DNA of 64,000 nt from Pantoea sp. Cy-639 (lineage in GTDB: Bacteria; Pseudomonadota; Gammaproteobacteria; Pseudomonadales; Pseudomonadaceae), in NCBI RefSeq assembly GCF_011752525.1, contig NZ_VWXI01000015.1:62001-126000 (forward strand), written 5' to 3'. Under the pieces are notes generated by a model. It saw only the letters and a program-made list of their open reading frames with translations, searched no databases and was not told where the DNA came from. This document shows positions 7,719-16,194 of the stretch, piece after piece. Position 1 is the first letter of the stretch; each line of letters begins with the position of its first letter. Position numbers and translations under genes: made by a program.

Positions 7719-9026
7719 TCATCCTTGCTTCGTGACCAATTGTGCCGGGGCAAAGTGACAGGTGAACGTACTGCCATGTCCCGGCACGCTGCTGATTTCG
7801 AGACGACCGCGGTGGCGCATCAGCACATGCTTGACGATCGCCAGCCCGAGCCCGGTGCCGCCGGTGTTGGACGCGCGGCTGGAGTCGACCCGGTAGAAGC
7901 GTTCGGTCAGCCGCGGCAGGTGCTTGGCGTCGATGCCCACCCCCGAGTCCTGCACGCTCAGATGTGCGCCCTGTTCGTCGGACCACCAGCGGATACGGAT
8001 GTTGCCTTCGTCCTGGGTGTATTTGACTGCGTTGAACACCAGGTTGGAGAAGGCGCTGCGCAGTTCCGACTCGCTGCCCTTGAGGCGTACGCCGGGTGCG
8101 GCCTCCAGGCTGATGCGCTGGTTGCGCGGGCCGGACAGGGCCTGGGCATCGTTCTTGATCGCGGCAAGCAGGGTATCGATTGCCACCGGCTGGTTGTCCG
8201 ACGGGTAGTCGGTGGCCTCGAGCTTGGCCAGCAACAGCAGGTCGTTGAGCAGGGTCTGCATGCGTGAGCCTTGCTGGCTCATCTGCTGCAAGGCTCGGGT
8301 CCAGCGTGGATTGACGTCCTCGACGTTGTCCAGCAGGGTCTCGAGGTAGCCGGTGATCACCGTCAGCGGAGTACGCAACTCGTGGGAGACGTTGGCGACG
8401 AAGTCCTTGCGCATCTGCTCGAGCTGGTGGATACGGGTGACGTCGCGCACCAGCATCAGGTGCTCGTTGTTGCCGTAGCGGGTGATATGCAGCTGCACCC
8501 GCATGCGGTCGTTGATCGGCGAGGGAATTTCCAGCGGCTCGACGTAGTTCTCGGCCTCGAAGTATTCCTTGAAGCGTGGATGACGGACCAGGTTGGTCAC
8601 CGGCTGGCCGCCGTCCTGCGGGGTCTTGAAGCCCAGCAGGGTCTCGGCGGCGCGGTTCCACCATTCCAGGTTGCCTTCGCTGTCGAGCATGATCACCGCG
8701 TCACGCAGGGCGGCGGTGGACTCCTGCACCCGGTCGATCACCGCCTGCAGGCGGCCGCGCACGCGCTGGTCGCGGCGTTGCAGGTGATAGATGCTGTCGA
8801 ACACCTCGCCCCACAGGCCGTAGCCATCGGGCGGTGCCTCGTCGGGCTGGTGGTTGCGCAGCCAGTCGTGCAGGCGCAGCAGTTGTTTCAGGGTCCAGCC
8901 CAGGTAGAGGGCCAGGCCGATGGCCAGGCACCAACCATAGTAGCCGCTGACCAGTCCGCCGATCAGGCAGACAGTGATCAGCAGGAGCATGTGGCGAATC
9001 AGGGTCGCGTGCCAGTTCTGGTTCAA
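7719..9026 (-). CDS. phoR: Phosphate sensor histidine kinase PhoR
   Basis: 435 residues from a TTG start, supported by AAGGA seven or so bases upstream; ATG at 8990 is the alternative. There are two N-terminal transmembrane helices (about 12-45) with almost no periplasmic loop, as expected of PhoR, then a PAS domain (about 100-200), HisKA with the phospho-acceptor H215 in VSHELRTP, and HATPase_c with N, G1 and G2 boxes (NLVFNAVKYT, DSGVGI, GGTGLGLAIV). It phosphorylates PhoB under phosphate starvation and is held off by PhoU-Pst. It is 45 bp downstream of phoB. Confidence 0.96.
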   Translation of the reverse strand: MNQNWHATLIRHMLLLITVCLIGGLVSGYYGWCLAIGLALYLGWTLKQLLRLHDWLRNHQPDEAPPDGYGLWGEVFDSIYHLQRRDQRVRGRLQAVIDRVQESTAALRDAVIMLDSEGNLEWWNRAAETLLGFKTPQDGGQPVTNLVRHPRFKEYFEAENYVEPLEIPSPINDRMRVQLHITRYGNNEHLMLVRDVTRIHQLEQMRKDFVANVSHELRTPLTVITGYLETLLDNVEDVNPRWTRALQQMSQQGSRMQTLLNDLLLLAKLEATDYPSDNQPVAIDTLLAAIKNDAQALSGPRNQRISLEAAPGVRLKGSESELRSAFSNLVFNAVKYTQDEGNIRIRWWSDEQGAHLSVQDSGVGIDAKHLPRLTERFYRVDSSRASNTGGTGLGLAIVKHVLMRHRGRLEISSVPGHGSTFTCHFAPAQLVTKQG

Positions 9027-9071
9027 TTGACGGTCCTTGTACAGCGGCGTGCGGTGTTGCGTGTGGGTCCG

Positions 9072-9761
9072 TCAGCTCTTGGTCGAGAAGCGGTAGCCGG
9101 TGCCCCGGACGGTTTGTACCAGATTTTCATAGGCTTCACCCAGCGCCTTGCGCAGGCGGCGGATGTGCACGTCGACGGTGCGCTCCTCGACATAGACGTT
9201 GCCGCCCCAGACCTGGTCGAGCAACTGGCCGCGGGTGTAGGCGCGTTCCTGGTGGGTCATGAAGAATTGCAGCAGGCGGTATTCGGTGGGGCCCATCTCG
9301 GCCGGCTTGCCGTCGATGGTCACACGGTGGCTGATCGGGTCGAGCAGCAGGCCACCGACTTCGATCGGCGCTTCGCTGTCGCTCGGGCCGGTGCGACGCA
9401 GCACGGCCTTCAGTCGGGCGACCAGTTCGCGTGGCGAGAACGGCTTGGTGATGTAGTCGTCGGCACCGACTTCCAGGCCCTGGATCTTGTTGTCTTCCTC
9501 ACCTTTGGCGGTGAGCATGATGATCGGAATGTCGCCGGTCAGCTCGTCGCGCTTGAGGCGACGGGCCAGCTCGATGCCCGAGGTGCCCGGCAGCATCCAG
9601 TCGAGCAGGATCAGGTCCGGTTTGCGATCGACGATGATGGCATGGGCTTGCTGGGAGTTCTCCGCCTCCAGGCAGTCATAGCCGGCCATTTCCAATGCAA
9701 CGGCGATCATCTCGCGGATAGGCGCTTCGTCGTCGACGATCAGAATGTTTCTGCCAACCAT
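9072..9761 (-). CDS. phoB: Phosphate response regulator PhoB
   Basis: 229 residues. ATG 9761 (MVGRNILIVDD) is preferred to the TTG two codons upstream because GGAGAGG is well spaced from it. Receiver domain: D10-D11, phospho-acceptor D54, K105 in ITKPFSP. The OmpR-type winged helix spans about 130-229, ending with the recognition-helix and wing sequence VDVHIRRLRKALG. It activates the pst operon and other Pho genes, several of which lie at the left of this window. Confidence 0.97.
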   Translation of the reverse strand: MVGRNILIVDDEAPIREMIAVALEMAGYDCLEAENSQQAHAIIVDRKPDLILLDWMLPGTSGIELARRLKRDELTGDIPIIMLTAKGEEDNKIQGLEVGADDYITKPFSPRELVARLKAVLRRTGPSDSEAPIEVGGLLLDPISHRVTIDGKPAEMGPTEYRLLQFFMTHQERAYTRGQLLDQVWGGNVYVEERTVDVHIRRLRKALGEAYENLVQTVRGTGYRFSTKS

Positions 9762-9815
9762 GCTCAATTACCTCTCCCAGGAACGATGTCTTGGCCCGCA
9801 TTAGATAACGGAATT

Positions 9816-9833
9816 ATTGCAGCTGTGTGACAA
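9816..9833 (-). promoter_or_regulatory. Possible Pho box upstream of phoB
   Basis: Minus strand reads TTGTCAC-ACAG-CTGCAAT. Two 7-base half-sites 11 bp apart match CTGTCAT at 5 of 7 positions each, about 55-70 bp before the phoB start. This is the expected place for PhoB autoregulation, but the match is moderate. Confidence 0.5.
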
Positions 9834-9936
9834 GACTTGGGCGGTTCGGGCGACATTACATGACTGGACTAGGCTTCAGGGAGCCGCTCGCGCGGTACGC
9901 GAACCCCAGCAAACCCCGAAGACAATGGTGAATCCA

Positions 9937-10308
9937 ATGACACGACAGACGCTGAGCTGGATGGCCCTTTCCGTTGCGCTGGCCCTGCCGGCGATGGCTT
10001 CGGCCCAGCCGGCCATGGAAAAGGACGGCAAGTGGGTCGATCACGCCGGCATGACCTTGTACACCTTCGACAAGGACGCCGATGGCAAGTCGATGTGCAC
10101 GGACGCGTGCGAGCAGAACTGGCCGCCGCTGTTGGTCAAGGCCGATGACAAGGCGGCCGAAGGCAAGTGGACGGTGATCGAGAGGGCCGACGGCAAGAAG
10201 CAGTGGGCCTACGACGGCAAGCCGCTGTACACCTTCGTCAAGGACAAGAAGGCCGGGGAGACCACCGGGGACGGCATGAAGGACGTCTGGCACGTGGCCA
10301 AGCCCTGA
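9937..10308 (+). CDS. Small secreted COG4315-like protein
   Basis: 123 residues from ATG 9937, which has GGTGA five bases upstream; ATG 9925 is the alternative. A signal peptide ends near ALPAMASA. The mature part holds two copies of a repeat containing LYTFDKD or LYTFVKD, with a CTDACEQNWPPL segment between, the pattern of the secreted repeats of unknown function in COG4315 lipoproteins. No lipobox is present, so it is probably a free periplasmic protein. Function unknown. Confidence 0.8.
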   Translation: MTRQTLSWMALSVALALPAMASAQPAMEKDGKWVDHAGMTLYTFDKDADGKSMCTDACEQNWPPLLVKADDKAAEGKWTVIERADGKKQWAYDGKPLYTFVKDKKAGETTGDGMKDVWHVAKP

Positions 10309-10317
10309 TACCGCTAT

Positions 10318-10594
10318 CGCCGGCTGTCGCCAGCTCCCACAAGATCAGCTGCCATGAACCTCTGTGGAAGCCAGCGCCATCGCTCCCACAAGATCAAGCG
10401 CCATGGGCCCCTGTGGGAGCTGGCGATACCACCGGTACAAGATCAAGCACCATGGACCCTTGTGGGAGCTGGCGATAGCCGGCGACACCACCGGTACAAG
10501 ATCAAGCACCATGGGCCCCTGTGGGAGCTGGCGATACCACCGGTACAAGATCAAGCACCATGGGCCCTTGTGGGAGCTGGCGATAGCCGGCGAC
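10318..10594 (+). repeat. Tandem array of REP-like units with a 108-bp higher-order repeat
   Basis: A diverged 49-bp unit at 10341-10389 is followed by units of 49 bp (10390-10438), 59 bp (10439-10497), 49 bp (10498-10546) and 48 bp, truncated (10547-10594). Each has AAGATCAAGC, CATGG and TGTGGGAGCTGGCGATA. The 108-bp pair 10390-10497 is repeated at 10498-10594 with only two differences. An inverted copy of the unit end (CGCCAGCTCCCACAA) begins the array near 10318. It fills nearly the whole 312-bp gap between the COG4315-like gene and the 3' end of ubiA. Confidence 0.92.
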
Positions 10595-10620
10595 TGGCTG
10601 CCCAGGCGGCCCCTTTGCCG

Positions 10621-11511
10621 TCAGTGCAGCGCGTAATCCAGCACCACGCCAGCGAAGATCAGCAACCCCGCCCAATGGTTGTGCAGAAACGCCTTGAAGC
10701 ATGACTCGCGGTCCAGCTTGCGCGTCGTCCAGAACTCCCAGGCGAAGCACACGGCCGCTGCCAGCAGCCCCAGGTGGAACCAGCCGCCTAGATCGAAGCG
10801 GCTGCCTGCCAGCAACAGACAGCCCAGCGATAGCAACTGCAGGGTCAGGATGATCACCCGATCGGCCTCGCCGAACAGGATGGCGGTGGACTTGACGCCG
10901 ATCTTCAGGTCGTCGTCGCGGTCCACCATCGCATAGTAGGTGTCGTAGCCCACCGTCCACAGCACGTTGGCGATGTACAGCAGCCAGGCGCTGGCCGGCA
11001 GTTCGCCGCCGGCGGCGGTGAAGGCCATGGGGATGCCCCATGAGTAGGCCGCCCCCAGTACCACCTGCGGGTAATAGGTGTAGCGCTTCATGAACGGGTA
11101 GCAGAACGCCAGGGCCACGGCGCCGAACGACAGCCACACGGTGGTGGCGTTGGTGCACAGCACCAGCAGGAAGCTGACCCCGACCAGCAGCGCGCACAGC
11201 GCCAGCGCTTCGCGCGGCTTGACCCGGCCGCTGGCCAGTGGCCGGTCGGCGGTGCGCTTGACGTGGCCATCCACCTTGCGGTCGGCGAAGTCGTTGATGC
11301 AGCAGCCGGCGGCGCGCATCAGCACCACGCCAAGGCCGAAGATCAGCACGTTCTTCAGGCTCGGCGAGCCGTCACCGGCAATCCACACGGCCACCAGGGT
11401 CGGCCAGAGCAGCAGGTAGATGCCGATCGGCCGGTCCATGCGGCTGAGCTGGATGAAGTCCCAGGCCCGCGGGTGCAGGCGATTGAGCGACTTGAGCAGG
11501 TTCAGGTACAT
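10621..11511 (-). CDS. ubiA: 4-hydroxybenzoate polyprenyltransferase UbiA
   Basis: 296-residue integral membrane enzyme that attaches the polyprenyl tail to 4-hydroxybenzoate, the second step of ubiquinone synthesis. The first Asp-rich motif, NDFADRKVD, is at 73-81, and the second is seen as DRDDDLKIG. About eight hydrophobic helices are present. The ATG shares one base with the ubiC stop (TGATG), so translation is probably coupled. The tandem array lies directly after its stop codon. Confidence 0.97.
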   Translation of the reverse strand: MYLNLLKSLNRLHPRAWDFIQLSRMDRPIGIYLLLWPTLVAVWIAGDGSPSLKNVLIFGLGVVLMRAAGCCINDFADRKVDGHVKRTADRPLASGRVKPREALALCALLVGVSFLLVLCTNATTVWLSFGAVALAFCYPFMKRYTYYPQVVLGAAYSWGIPMAFTAAGGELPASAWLLYIANVLWTVGYDTYYAMVDRDDDLKIGVKSTAILFGEADRVIILTLQLLSLGCLLLAGSRFDLGGWFHLGLLAAAVCFAWEFWTTRKLDRESCFKAFLHNHWAGLLIFAGVVLDYALH

Positions 11512-12068
11512 CAGCGGGTCTCCTCCTTGGCCGCTTGCCACAAGGCTGGCAGGAACACTTCGGCCACCAGCAGCTCCAGGCCGTTGCGCGCGAAGCGCGA
11601 GCGCCGGCCCCACAGGTTGGGCTGGGCGGCCGCGAGGGGCAGCCAGCCCTGTGGATAACGGCACACTTGCAGCGGGTGACGGATGAAGGCCTGGTCGCAG
11701 AACAGCAGCTCGCCCAGCGAACGGCTGCCGAGGGTTTCCAGGTCCAGGCCGCCGCGCTCGAGGACACTGCGCCCGGCGACGCTGCGGGCGAACACCCACG
11801 GCTGGCCATGGCCACGCAGGTAGACCTCGCGCACCCAGCCCTGCGCGCCGGGCGCGAGGTCCAGGGCGGCGCATTCGTCGTCGCGCAGCGTTTGCCAGCC
11901 TTCGAACAGGGGCGTGACGCTGAAGTGATCGTGGGAGAGACGGGTCAGACGACGGGTCAGGGAGCCCTCGTCGAACAGCCAGTCGAGAGTCGGCTGGTCG
12001 AGGGTGGTCGCCAGCTGTGGATACGCCAGCCACGCGACAGCGGCTGCTTGCGGGGTTTCGTACGGCAC
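11511..12068 (-). CDS. ubiC: Chorismate lyase UbiC
   Basis: 185 residues from GTG 12068 (PYETPQAA follows), the start that matches Pseudomonas UbiC proteins as I remember them. It removes pyruvate from chorismate to give 4-hydroxybenzoate, the UbiA substrate. Conserved features include the WLFDEGSLTRRL segment, WVREVYLRGHGQPWVFARS and LGSRSLGELLF. No strong ribosome site precedes the GTG, so the start is moderately certain. First gene of ubiC-ubiA, divergent from rubA. Confidence 0.93.
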   Translation of the reverse strand: MPYETPQAAAVAWLAYPQLATTLDQPTLDWLFDEGSLTRRLTRLSHDHFSVTPLFEGWQTLRDDECAALDLAPGAQGWVREVYLRGHGQPWVFARSVAGRSVLERGGLDLETLGSRSLGELLFCDQAFIRHPLQVCRYPQGWLPLAAAQPNLWGRRSRFARNGLELLVAEVFLPALWQAAKEETR

Positions 12069-12249
12069 GTCGGTATGCTTGATACAGGCCAGAGAGGCGC
12101 CGAGCTTAGCATGTTTGCCCTTGCGGCTTGCATACTGCCAGCAGGGCCAGTACAAAAGCCCACCAAAGATTGCGCGGCGGCACTTGAGCACAAGCACAGG
12201 GCCGCCCGTCGCAACGCATCTACCGAGCCTGACCAAGGAACAGCATCGA

Positions 12250-12417
12250 ATGAAGAAGTGGCAATGTATTGTCTGCGGCCTGATCTACGACGAAGCCGAA
12301 GGCTGGCCGGACGACGGCATCGCCCCCGGCACCCGCTGGGAAGACGTGCCGGAAGATTGGCTGTGCCCTGATTGCGGCGTAGGCAAGAGCGACTTCGAAA
12401 TGATCGCCATCGGCTGA
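12250..12417 (+). CDS. rubA: Rubredoxin
   Basis: 55-residue iron protein. The four iron ligands are C6, C9, C39 and C42, in CIVCG and CPDCG, with the usual aromatic residues between. AAGGA stands 15 bases before ATG 12250. It carries electrons from the adjacent reductase (34 bp downstream) to acceptors such as alkane hydroxylases or oxidative-stress enzymes; no hydroxylase gene is in the window. Confidence 0.97.
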   Translation: MKKWQCIVCGLIYDEAEGWPDDGIAPGTRWEDVPEDWLCPDCGVGKSDFEMIAIG

Positions 12418-12451
12418 TCGCACCCCTGACACGACAAAGAGGAAGCACGAC

Positions 12452-13600
12452 ATGACGTCACCTGTGGTGATCATCGGGACCGGCCTGGCCGGCTACAACC
12501 TGGCCCGGGAGTTCCGCAAGCTCGACAGCGACACGCCGTTGCTGCTGATCACCGCCGACGATGGTCGTTCGTATTCCAAGCCCATGCTCTCCACCGGCTT
12601 CGCCAAGCACAAGGACGCCGATGGCCTGAGCATGGCCGAGCCCGGTGCCATGGCCGAGCAGCTCAAGGCCGAGATCCGTACCCATACCCGCATCAGTGGT
12701 ATCGACCCGGGCCACAAGCGCCTGTGGATCGGCGAGGAGGCGGTCGAGTACCGGGACCTGGTCCTGGCCTGGGGCGCGCAGACCGTGCAGGTACCGGTCG
12801 AGGGCGACGCCGCGGACTTGGTGTTCCCGATCAACGACCTCGAGGACTACGCGCGCTTTCGCCTGGCGGCAGCCGGCAAGCAGCGGGTACTGATCCTTGG
12901 CGCCGGCCTGATCGGTTGCGAGTTCGCCAACGACATGACCCTCGGCGGCTACCAGTGCGAGGTCGTCGCGCCTTGTGAACAGGTGATGCCGACCTTGCTG
13001 CACCCGGCCGCCGCCGCCGCCGTGCAAGCCGGCCTGGAAGGGCTGGGCGTACGCTTTCACCTCGGGCCGGTGCTGAACCGCCTGGAGCGTGCCGGCGAGG
13101 CGCTGCGCGCCCACTTGTCGGATGGCCAGGTGATCGCCTGCGACCTGGTGGTCTCGGCCATCGGCCTGCGGCCACGTACCGACCTCGCCGCGGCGGCGGG
13201 CCTGCAGGTCAATCGTGGCGTGGCGGTCGACCGCCAGTTGCGCACCTCCCACGCCAATATCTTTGCCCTGGGCGACTGCGCGGAGGTCGAAGGCATCAAC
13301 CTGCTGTACGTCATGCCGCTGATGACCTGCGCCCGTGCCCTGGCCCAGACGCTGGCGGGCAATCCGACCACGGTGAGCTACGGACCGATGCCGGTAACCG
13401 TGAAGACCCCGGCCTGTCCCCTGGTGGTATCGCCACCCCCGCAAGGCCGTGAAGGTACCTGGTCGGTCGAAGGTGCCGGAGCCGACCTCAAGGTGCTCTG
13501 CCATGCGGCGGATGGGCAGTTGCTGGGCTATGCCCTGACCGGCGGCGCGGTGATGGAAAAACTGGCGCTGAACAGGCTGTTGCCCCCGCTGATGGCGTAA
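12452..13600 (+). CDS. rubB: Rubredoxin-NAD(+) reductase
   Basis: 382-residue flavoprotein. Two Rossmann motifs are visible: VIIGTGLAGYNLAREF at the N-terminus (FAD) and ILGAGLIGCEFAND at about 150-163 (NADH). IFALGDCAEVEG at about 270 is the second FAD contact. AAAGAGGAAG precedes ATG 12452. Together with rubA it forms a two-gene electron-transfer operon. Confidence 0.95.
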   Translation: MTSPVVIIGTGLAGYNLAREFRKLDSDTPLLLITADDGRSYSKPMLSTGFAKHKDADGLSMAEPGAMAEQLKAEIRTHTRISGIDPGHKRLWIGEEAVEYRDLVLAWGAQTVQVPVEGDAADLVFPINDLEDYARFRLAAAGKQRVLILGAGLIGCEFANDMTLGGYQCEVVAPCEQVMPTLLHPAAAAAVQAGLEGLGVRFHLGPVLNRLERAGEALRAHLSDGQVIACDLVVSAIGLRPRTDLAAAAGLQVNRGVAVDRQLRTSHANIFALGDCAEVEGINLLYVMPLMTCARALAQTLAGNPTTVSYGPMPVTVKTPACPLVVSPPPQGREGTWSVEGAGADLKVLCHAADGQLLGYALTGGAVMEKLALNRLLPPLMA

Positions 13601-13790
13601 ATAGCAGGCGTTCTGTCGGAAATATCCTGTCCTTGCCGCGACAATGGCCGCCCAGACACTGGCGCGGCCCCGGTGAGCGTGCCATTCTCATTTGCGTCTG
13701 CCGCAGCCTAGAGCTTGCGGTGCCTTGAACGCTGCCACGTTCGGCAGCACGGCATAACAACAAGAAATCCCGTCAAAGAGGCTTCACTAT

Positions 13791-14087
13791 ATGCGCAAAC
13801 CAGAACTCGCCGCCGTCATCGCTGAAAAGGCCGACCTGACCAAGGAAAAGGCCAATCAGGTACTGAACGCCATTCTCGACAGCATCACCGGTGCGCTCGA
13901 CAAGGACACCGTGACCCTGGTGGGTTTCGGTACCTTCGAGAAGCGTCACCGTGGCGCCCGTACTGGCAAGAACCCGCAGACTGGCCAGCCAGTGAAGATC
14001 AAGGCCAGCAACACCGTCGCCTTCAAACCGGGCAAGAACCTGCGCGACAGCGTCAACACCCCCGCCAAGCCAGCCAAGAAGAAGTAG
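13791..14087 (+). CDS. HU-family DNA-binding protein
   Basis: 98 residues, with the HU/IHF beta-arm motif GFGTFEKRHRGARTGKNPQTG at about 46-66 and the following KIKASNTVAFKPGK. It bends DNA and structures the nucleoid. The basic tail PAKPAKKK is slightly longer than in enterobacterial HU. AAAGAGG precedes the ATG. Pseudomonas has several HU genes, so I do not assign a letter. A small hairpin GCTGCC-acgttc-GGCAGC (13731-13748) lies upstream. Confidence 0.93.
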   Translation: MRKPELAAVIAEKADLTKEKANQVLNAILDSITGALDKDTVTLVGFGTFEKRHRGARTGKNPQTGQPVKIKASNTVAFKPGKNLRDSVNTPAKPAKKK

Positions 14088-14111
14088 TCGCGTACACCAA
14101 CGATGCTTCGA

Positions 14112-14141
14112 ACGGGCGCCCAGGTGGCGCCCGTTGCATTT
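14112..14141 (+). terminator. Terminator after the HU gene
   Basis: Perfect 9-bp stem ACGGGCGCC-caggt-GGCGCCCGT followed by TGCATTT, 24 bp after the stop codon. The T-tract is interrupted but the stem is strong. Confidence 0.75.
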
Positions 14142-14163
14142 CTGGTGGGTAAATGCAGCGAAC

Positions 14164-14192
14164 TTGCAAAAACAGGCCAAGAAACGGATAAA
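14164..14192 (+). promoter_or_regulatory. Candidate sigma-70 promoter of the SCP2-like gene
   Basis: TTGCAA (14164-14169), a 17-bp spacer, then GATAAA (14187-14192), 38 bp before the ATG. Confidence 0.4.
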
Positions 14193-14229
14193 CTGCGCGA
14201 CTCAGTCATTTTTCATTCGAGGCGCGTTG

Positions 14230-14604
14230 ATGAAGTTTCGCTTTCTTCTCTGGGCCATGGGCTTGCTGATGGCCAAGGCCAGCCGCAACAACCCGGCGTT
14301 CCAGCAGCAGTTGCAGGACAAGGACCTGGTCTTCCAGATGCAGACGCTCGACGGCAAGGTTGCCCGGCACTTCATCGTCAAGGACTTGCGCATCACCAGC
14401 CAGGGCGGCCTGCATCCACAGCCGGCCTTCGCCATCGCGTTCAAGGATGCCGCCTACGGTTTTGCCACGCTGCAGGCGAGCAACAAGCAGCTGGCGTTCA
14501 TGCAGGGGATCCAGGACAAGAACATCCAGATCAAGGGCAACCCGGCGCTGGTGATCTGGTTCCAGGGCCTGATGAAGTACCTGAAGCCGAAGAAGAAAGG
14601 TTGA
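14230..14604 (+). CDS. Small SCP2-like protein of unknown function
   Basis: 124 residues. After a hydrophobic N-terminus (FRFLLWAMGLLMAKASRN) the rest has the alternating beta pattern and the end IKGNPALVIWFQGLMKYLKPKKK, which resembles the small SCP2-type lipid-binding fold. Family assignment is from pattern only. It may be membrane-associated through the N-terminal helix. It lies alone between the HU gene and the convergent HDOD gene. Confidence 0.75.
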   Translation: MKFRFLLWAMGLLMAKASRNNPAFQQQLQDKDLVFQMQTLDGKVARHFIVKDLRITSQGGLHPQPAFAIAFKDAAYGFATLQASNKQLAFMQGIQDKNIQIKGNPALVIWFQGLMKYLKPKKKG

Positions 14605-14712
14605 TTGGCACACTTCCAAGGTATGGCGTTGCCCTTGTAGGGGCGGCACAAGGCCGCTCCTGCAAAGGCGTGTGAATCACCGAGTTGTAGGCGCGGCGAG
14701 GTCGGTACGCTT

Positions 14713-16116
14713 TCATTGTAACGTGTGGAACTGCGAGGCCAGCTCGCGCAGCAGCGCCTCGGCTTCCAGCACCTTGTTCACCACCTCTTCGGCCTTGTCC
14801 CGGGTCAGACCCAGGCGATCGAGCAGGGTGTCCGGGATCTCGCCCTGTGGCCCCGAACCGATACCGCGCGAGCGCAGCAGGCGAATCGCCAGGCACACCA
14901 GGTTGGGGAACTGCGAATACTCGCCCTCGTAGGACGGATCGTGCTGGAAGCGCAGCGCCGTCGACAGTTCGTCCGGCATGTCCCACAGTTTCATCAGCCA
15001 GGCGCCGATCTGTTCGCGGCTGATCCCCAGCAGATGTTGTTCCACGTAGCTGTGACACAGGTGCGGGTTGACCTCCAGGTGGCGGCAGATCAGCGAGAAG
15101 TGCGGTGGGAACACGTGCGCCAACAGCAGGTAGCCGAAGTTGTGCAGCAGGCCGGCCAGGTAGGTCAGGCCAGCCTCGGGGCGCTCGGCACGCGGCATGG
15201 CGCGGGTCAGCCCTTCGATCACCGCGGCGGTGTAGATCGACTGCTGCCAGTACGGCGTGGCCTGCTGTGGGTGGTCCTTGGGCAGGCTCAGGGTCTTGCC
15301 CAGGGCCAGCCCCAGCGCCAGGTTGATCACCAGGTCGAAGCCGAGCACGCGGACGATGGCGTCTTCCACCGAGCGGATCTTGCCGGGCGAGGCGTAGTAG
15401 GGGGACGCTGCCCAGCTGACTACCTGGGCCGCCAGGGCCGGGTCGGTCTCCACCACGCCGGTGATGTCGTCGATGCTGGCGTTGGGGTCGACGCGCAGCT
15501 TGATGATCTTCTGCGCGGTGTCCGCCAGAGGCGGGATCTCGATGGTTTCTTCGAGGCGCTTCTGGATGCGCCGGGCGGTGAAGGCCTGCACTGCCTTGGT
15601 GATCTCGTGCGGATCGTCGTCGGGGCGGTCGAGGTTCGGGTGGATGTCCTTCACCTCTTGGCCGAAACTGCTGGCACTGGCCTTGGCGAGCAGCTTGCGC
15701 AAGGCCGCCGAGTCGATTTCCAGCAGTAGTCCGGTTTCGCCCGACTGGATGAACAGAGTGCCGTGGTCGAGCAGGCTTTTTTCGTACTGGCAGGGGTAGC
15801 TGGTCAGCGCCGGGATGGCGGGCAGGGTCTTGAGGTGATGTCTGTCGAGCATCTGCTTCAGGCGTGCCAGCGGTACGGCGGTCAGCGTACGGCCGGTCAG
15901 TTCTTCGAGGCGCTTGAGGTCCAGCAGCTGGCTTTGCGGGAACAGCACCATCATGGCGCCGATCTCGTCGTCGAGCAGCACCGCCTGCACCTTCGCTGCC
16001 GCCGGCAGCCGTGGGTGGTCGGGCGTCTCGCGGTAGGCTACGCCGAGCTTTTCGAGCAACAGCCGGATGACAGACGGTGCGTGTAGGGTTGCGGTATCCA
16101 GGGCAACTTCAGTCAT
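14713..16116 (-). CDS. YbaK-like domain fused to an HDOD domain
   Basis: 467 residues. Residues about 10-150 look like the YbaK/ProX aminoacyl-tRNA deacylase fold, including VQAVLLDDEIGAMMVLFPQSQLLDL. Residues about 195-395 form an HDOD signalling domain (IPPLADTAQKIIKLRVDPNASIDDITGVVETDPALAAQVVSWA). HDOD domains resemble HD phosphohydrolases but lack the metal His-Asp pair and act in regulation. The fusion is known in Pseudomonas; whether the first domain edits tRNA is unknown. A candidate -10 (TATACT) lies just upstream on the minus strand. Confidence 0.87.
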   Translation of the reverse strand: MTEVALDTATLHAPSVIRLLLEKLGVAYRETPDHPRLPAAAKVQAVLLDDEIGAMMVLFPQSQLLDLKRLEELTGRTLTAVPLARLKQMLDRHHLKTLPAIPALTSYPCQYEKSLLDHGTLFIQSGETGLLLEIDSAALRKLLAKASASSFGQEVKDIHPNLDRPDDDPHEITKAVQAFTARRIQKRLEETIEIPPLADTAQKIIKLRVDPNASIDDITGVVETDPALAAQVVSWAASPYYASPGKIRSVEDAIVRVLGFDLVINLALGLALGKTLSLPKDHPQQATPYWQQSIYTAAVIEGLTRAMPRAERPEAGLTYLAGLLHNFGYLLLAHVFPPHFSLICRHLEVNPHLCHSYVEQHLLGISREQIGAWLMKLWDMPDELSTALRFQHDPSYEGEYSQFPNLVCLAIRLLRSRGIGSGPQGEIPDTLLDRLGLTRDKAEEVVNKVLEAEALLRELASQFHTLQ

Positions 16117-16194
16117 GGTCTGTATCCATTGATTCTTTTAAACGCGAAGTATAACCAGCCTGACTGGCAAGCTGGATCCATTATGGGACGGGCG

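Noticed and set aside
8271..9830. 519-codon plus-strand frame opposite phoR-phoB
   Set aside because: Antisense shadow of two certain genes; no start signal or recognisable fold.
10354..10704. Short open frames running through the tandem array
   Set aside because: They arise from repeat units whose lengths keep frame by chance; the products are repeated HGPLWELAI strings with no start signal.
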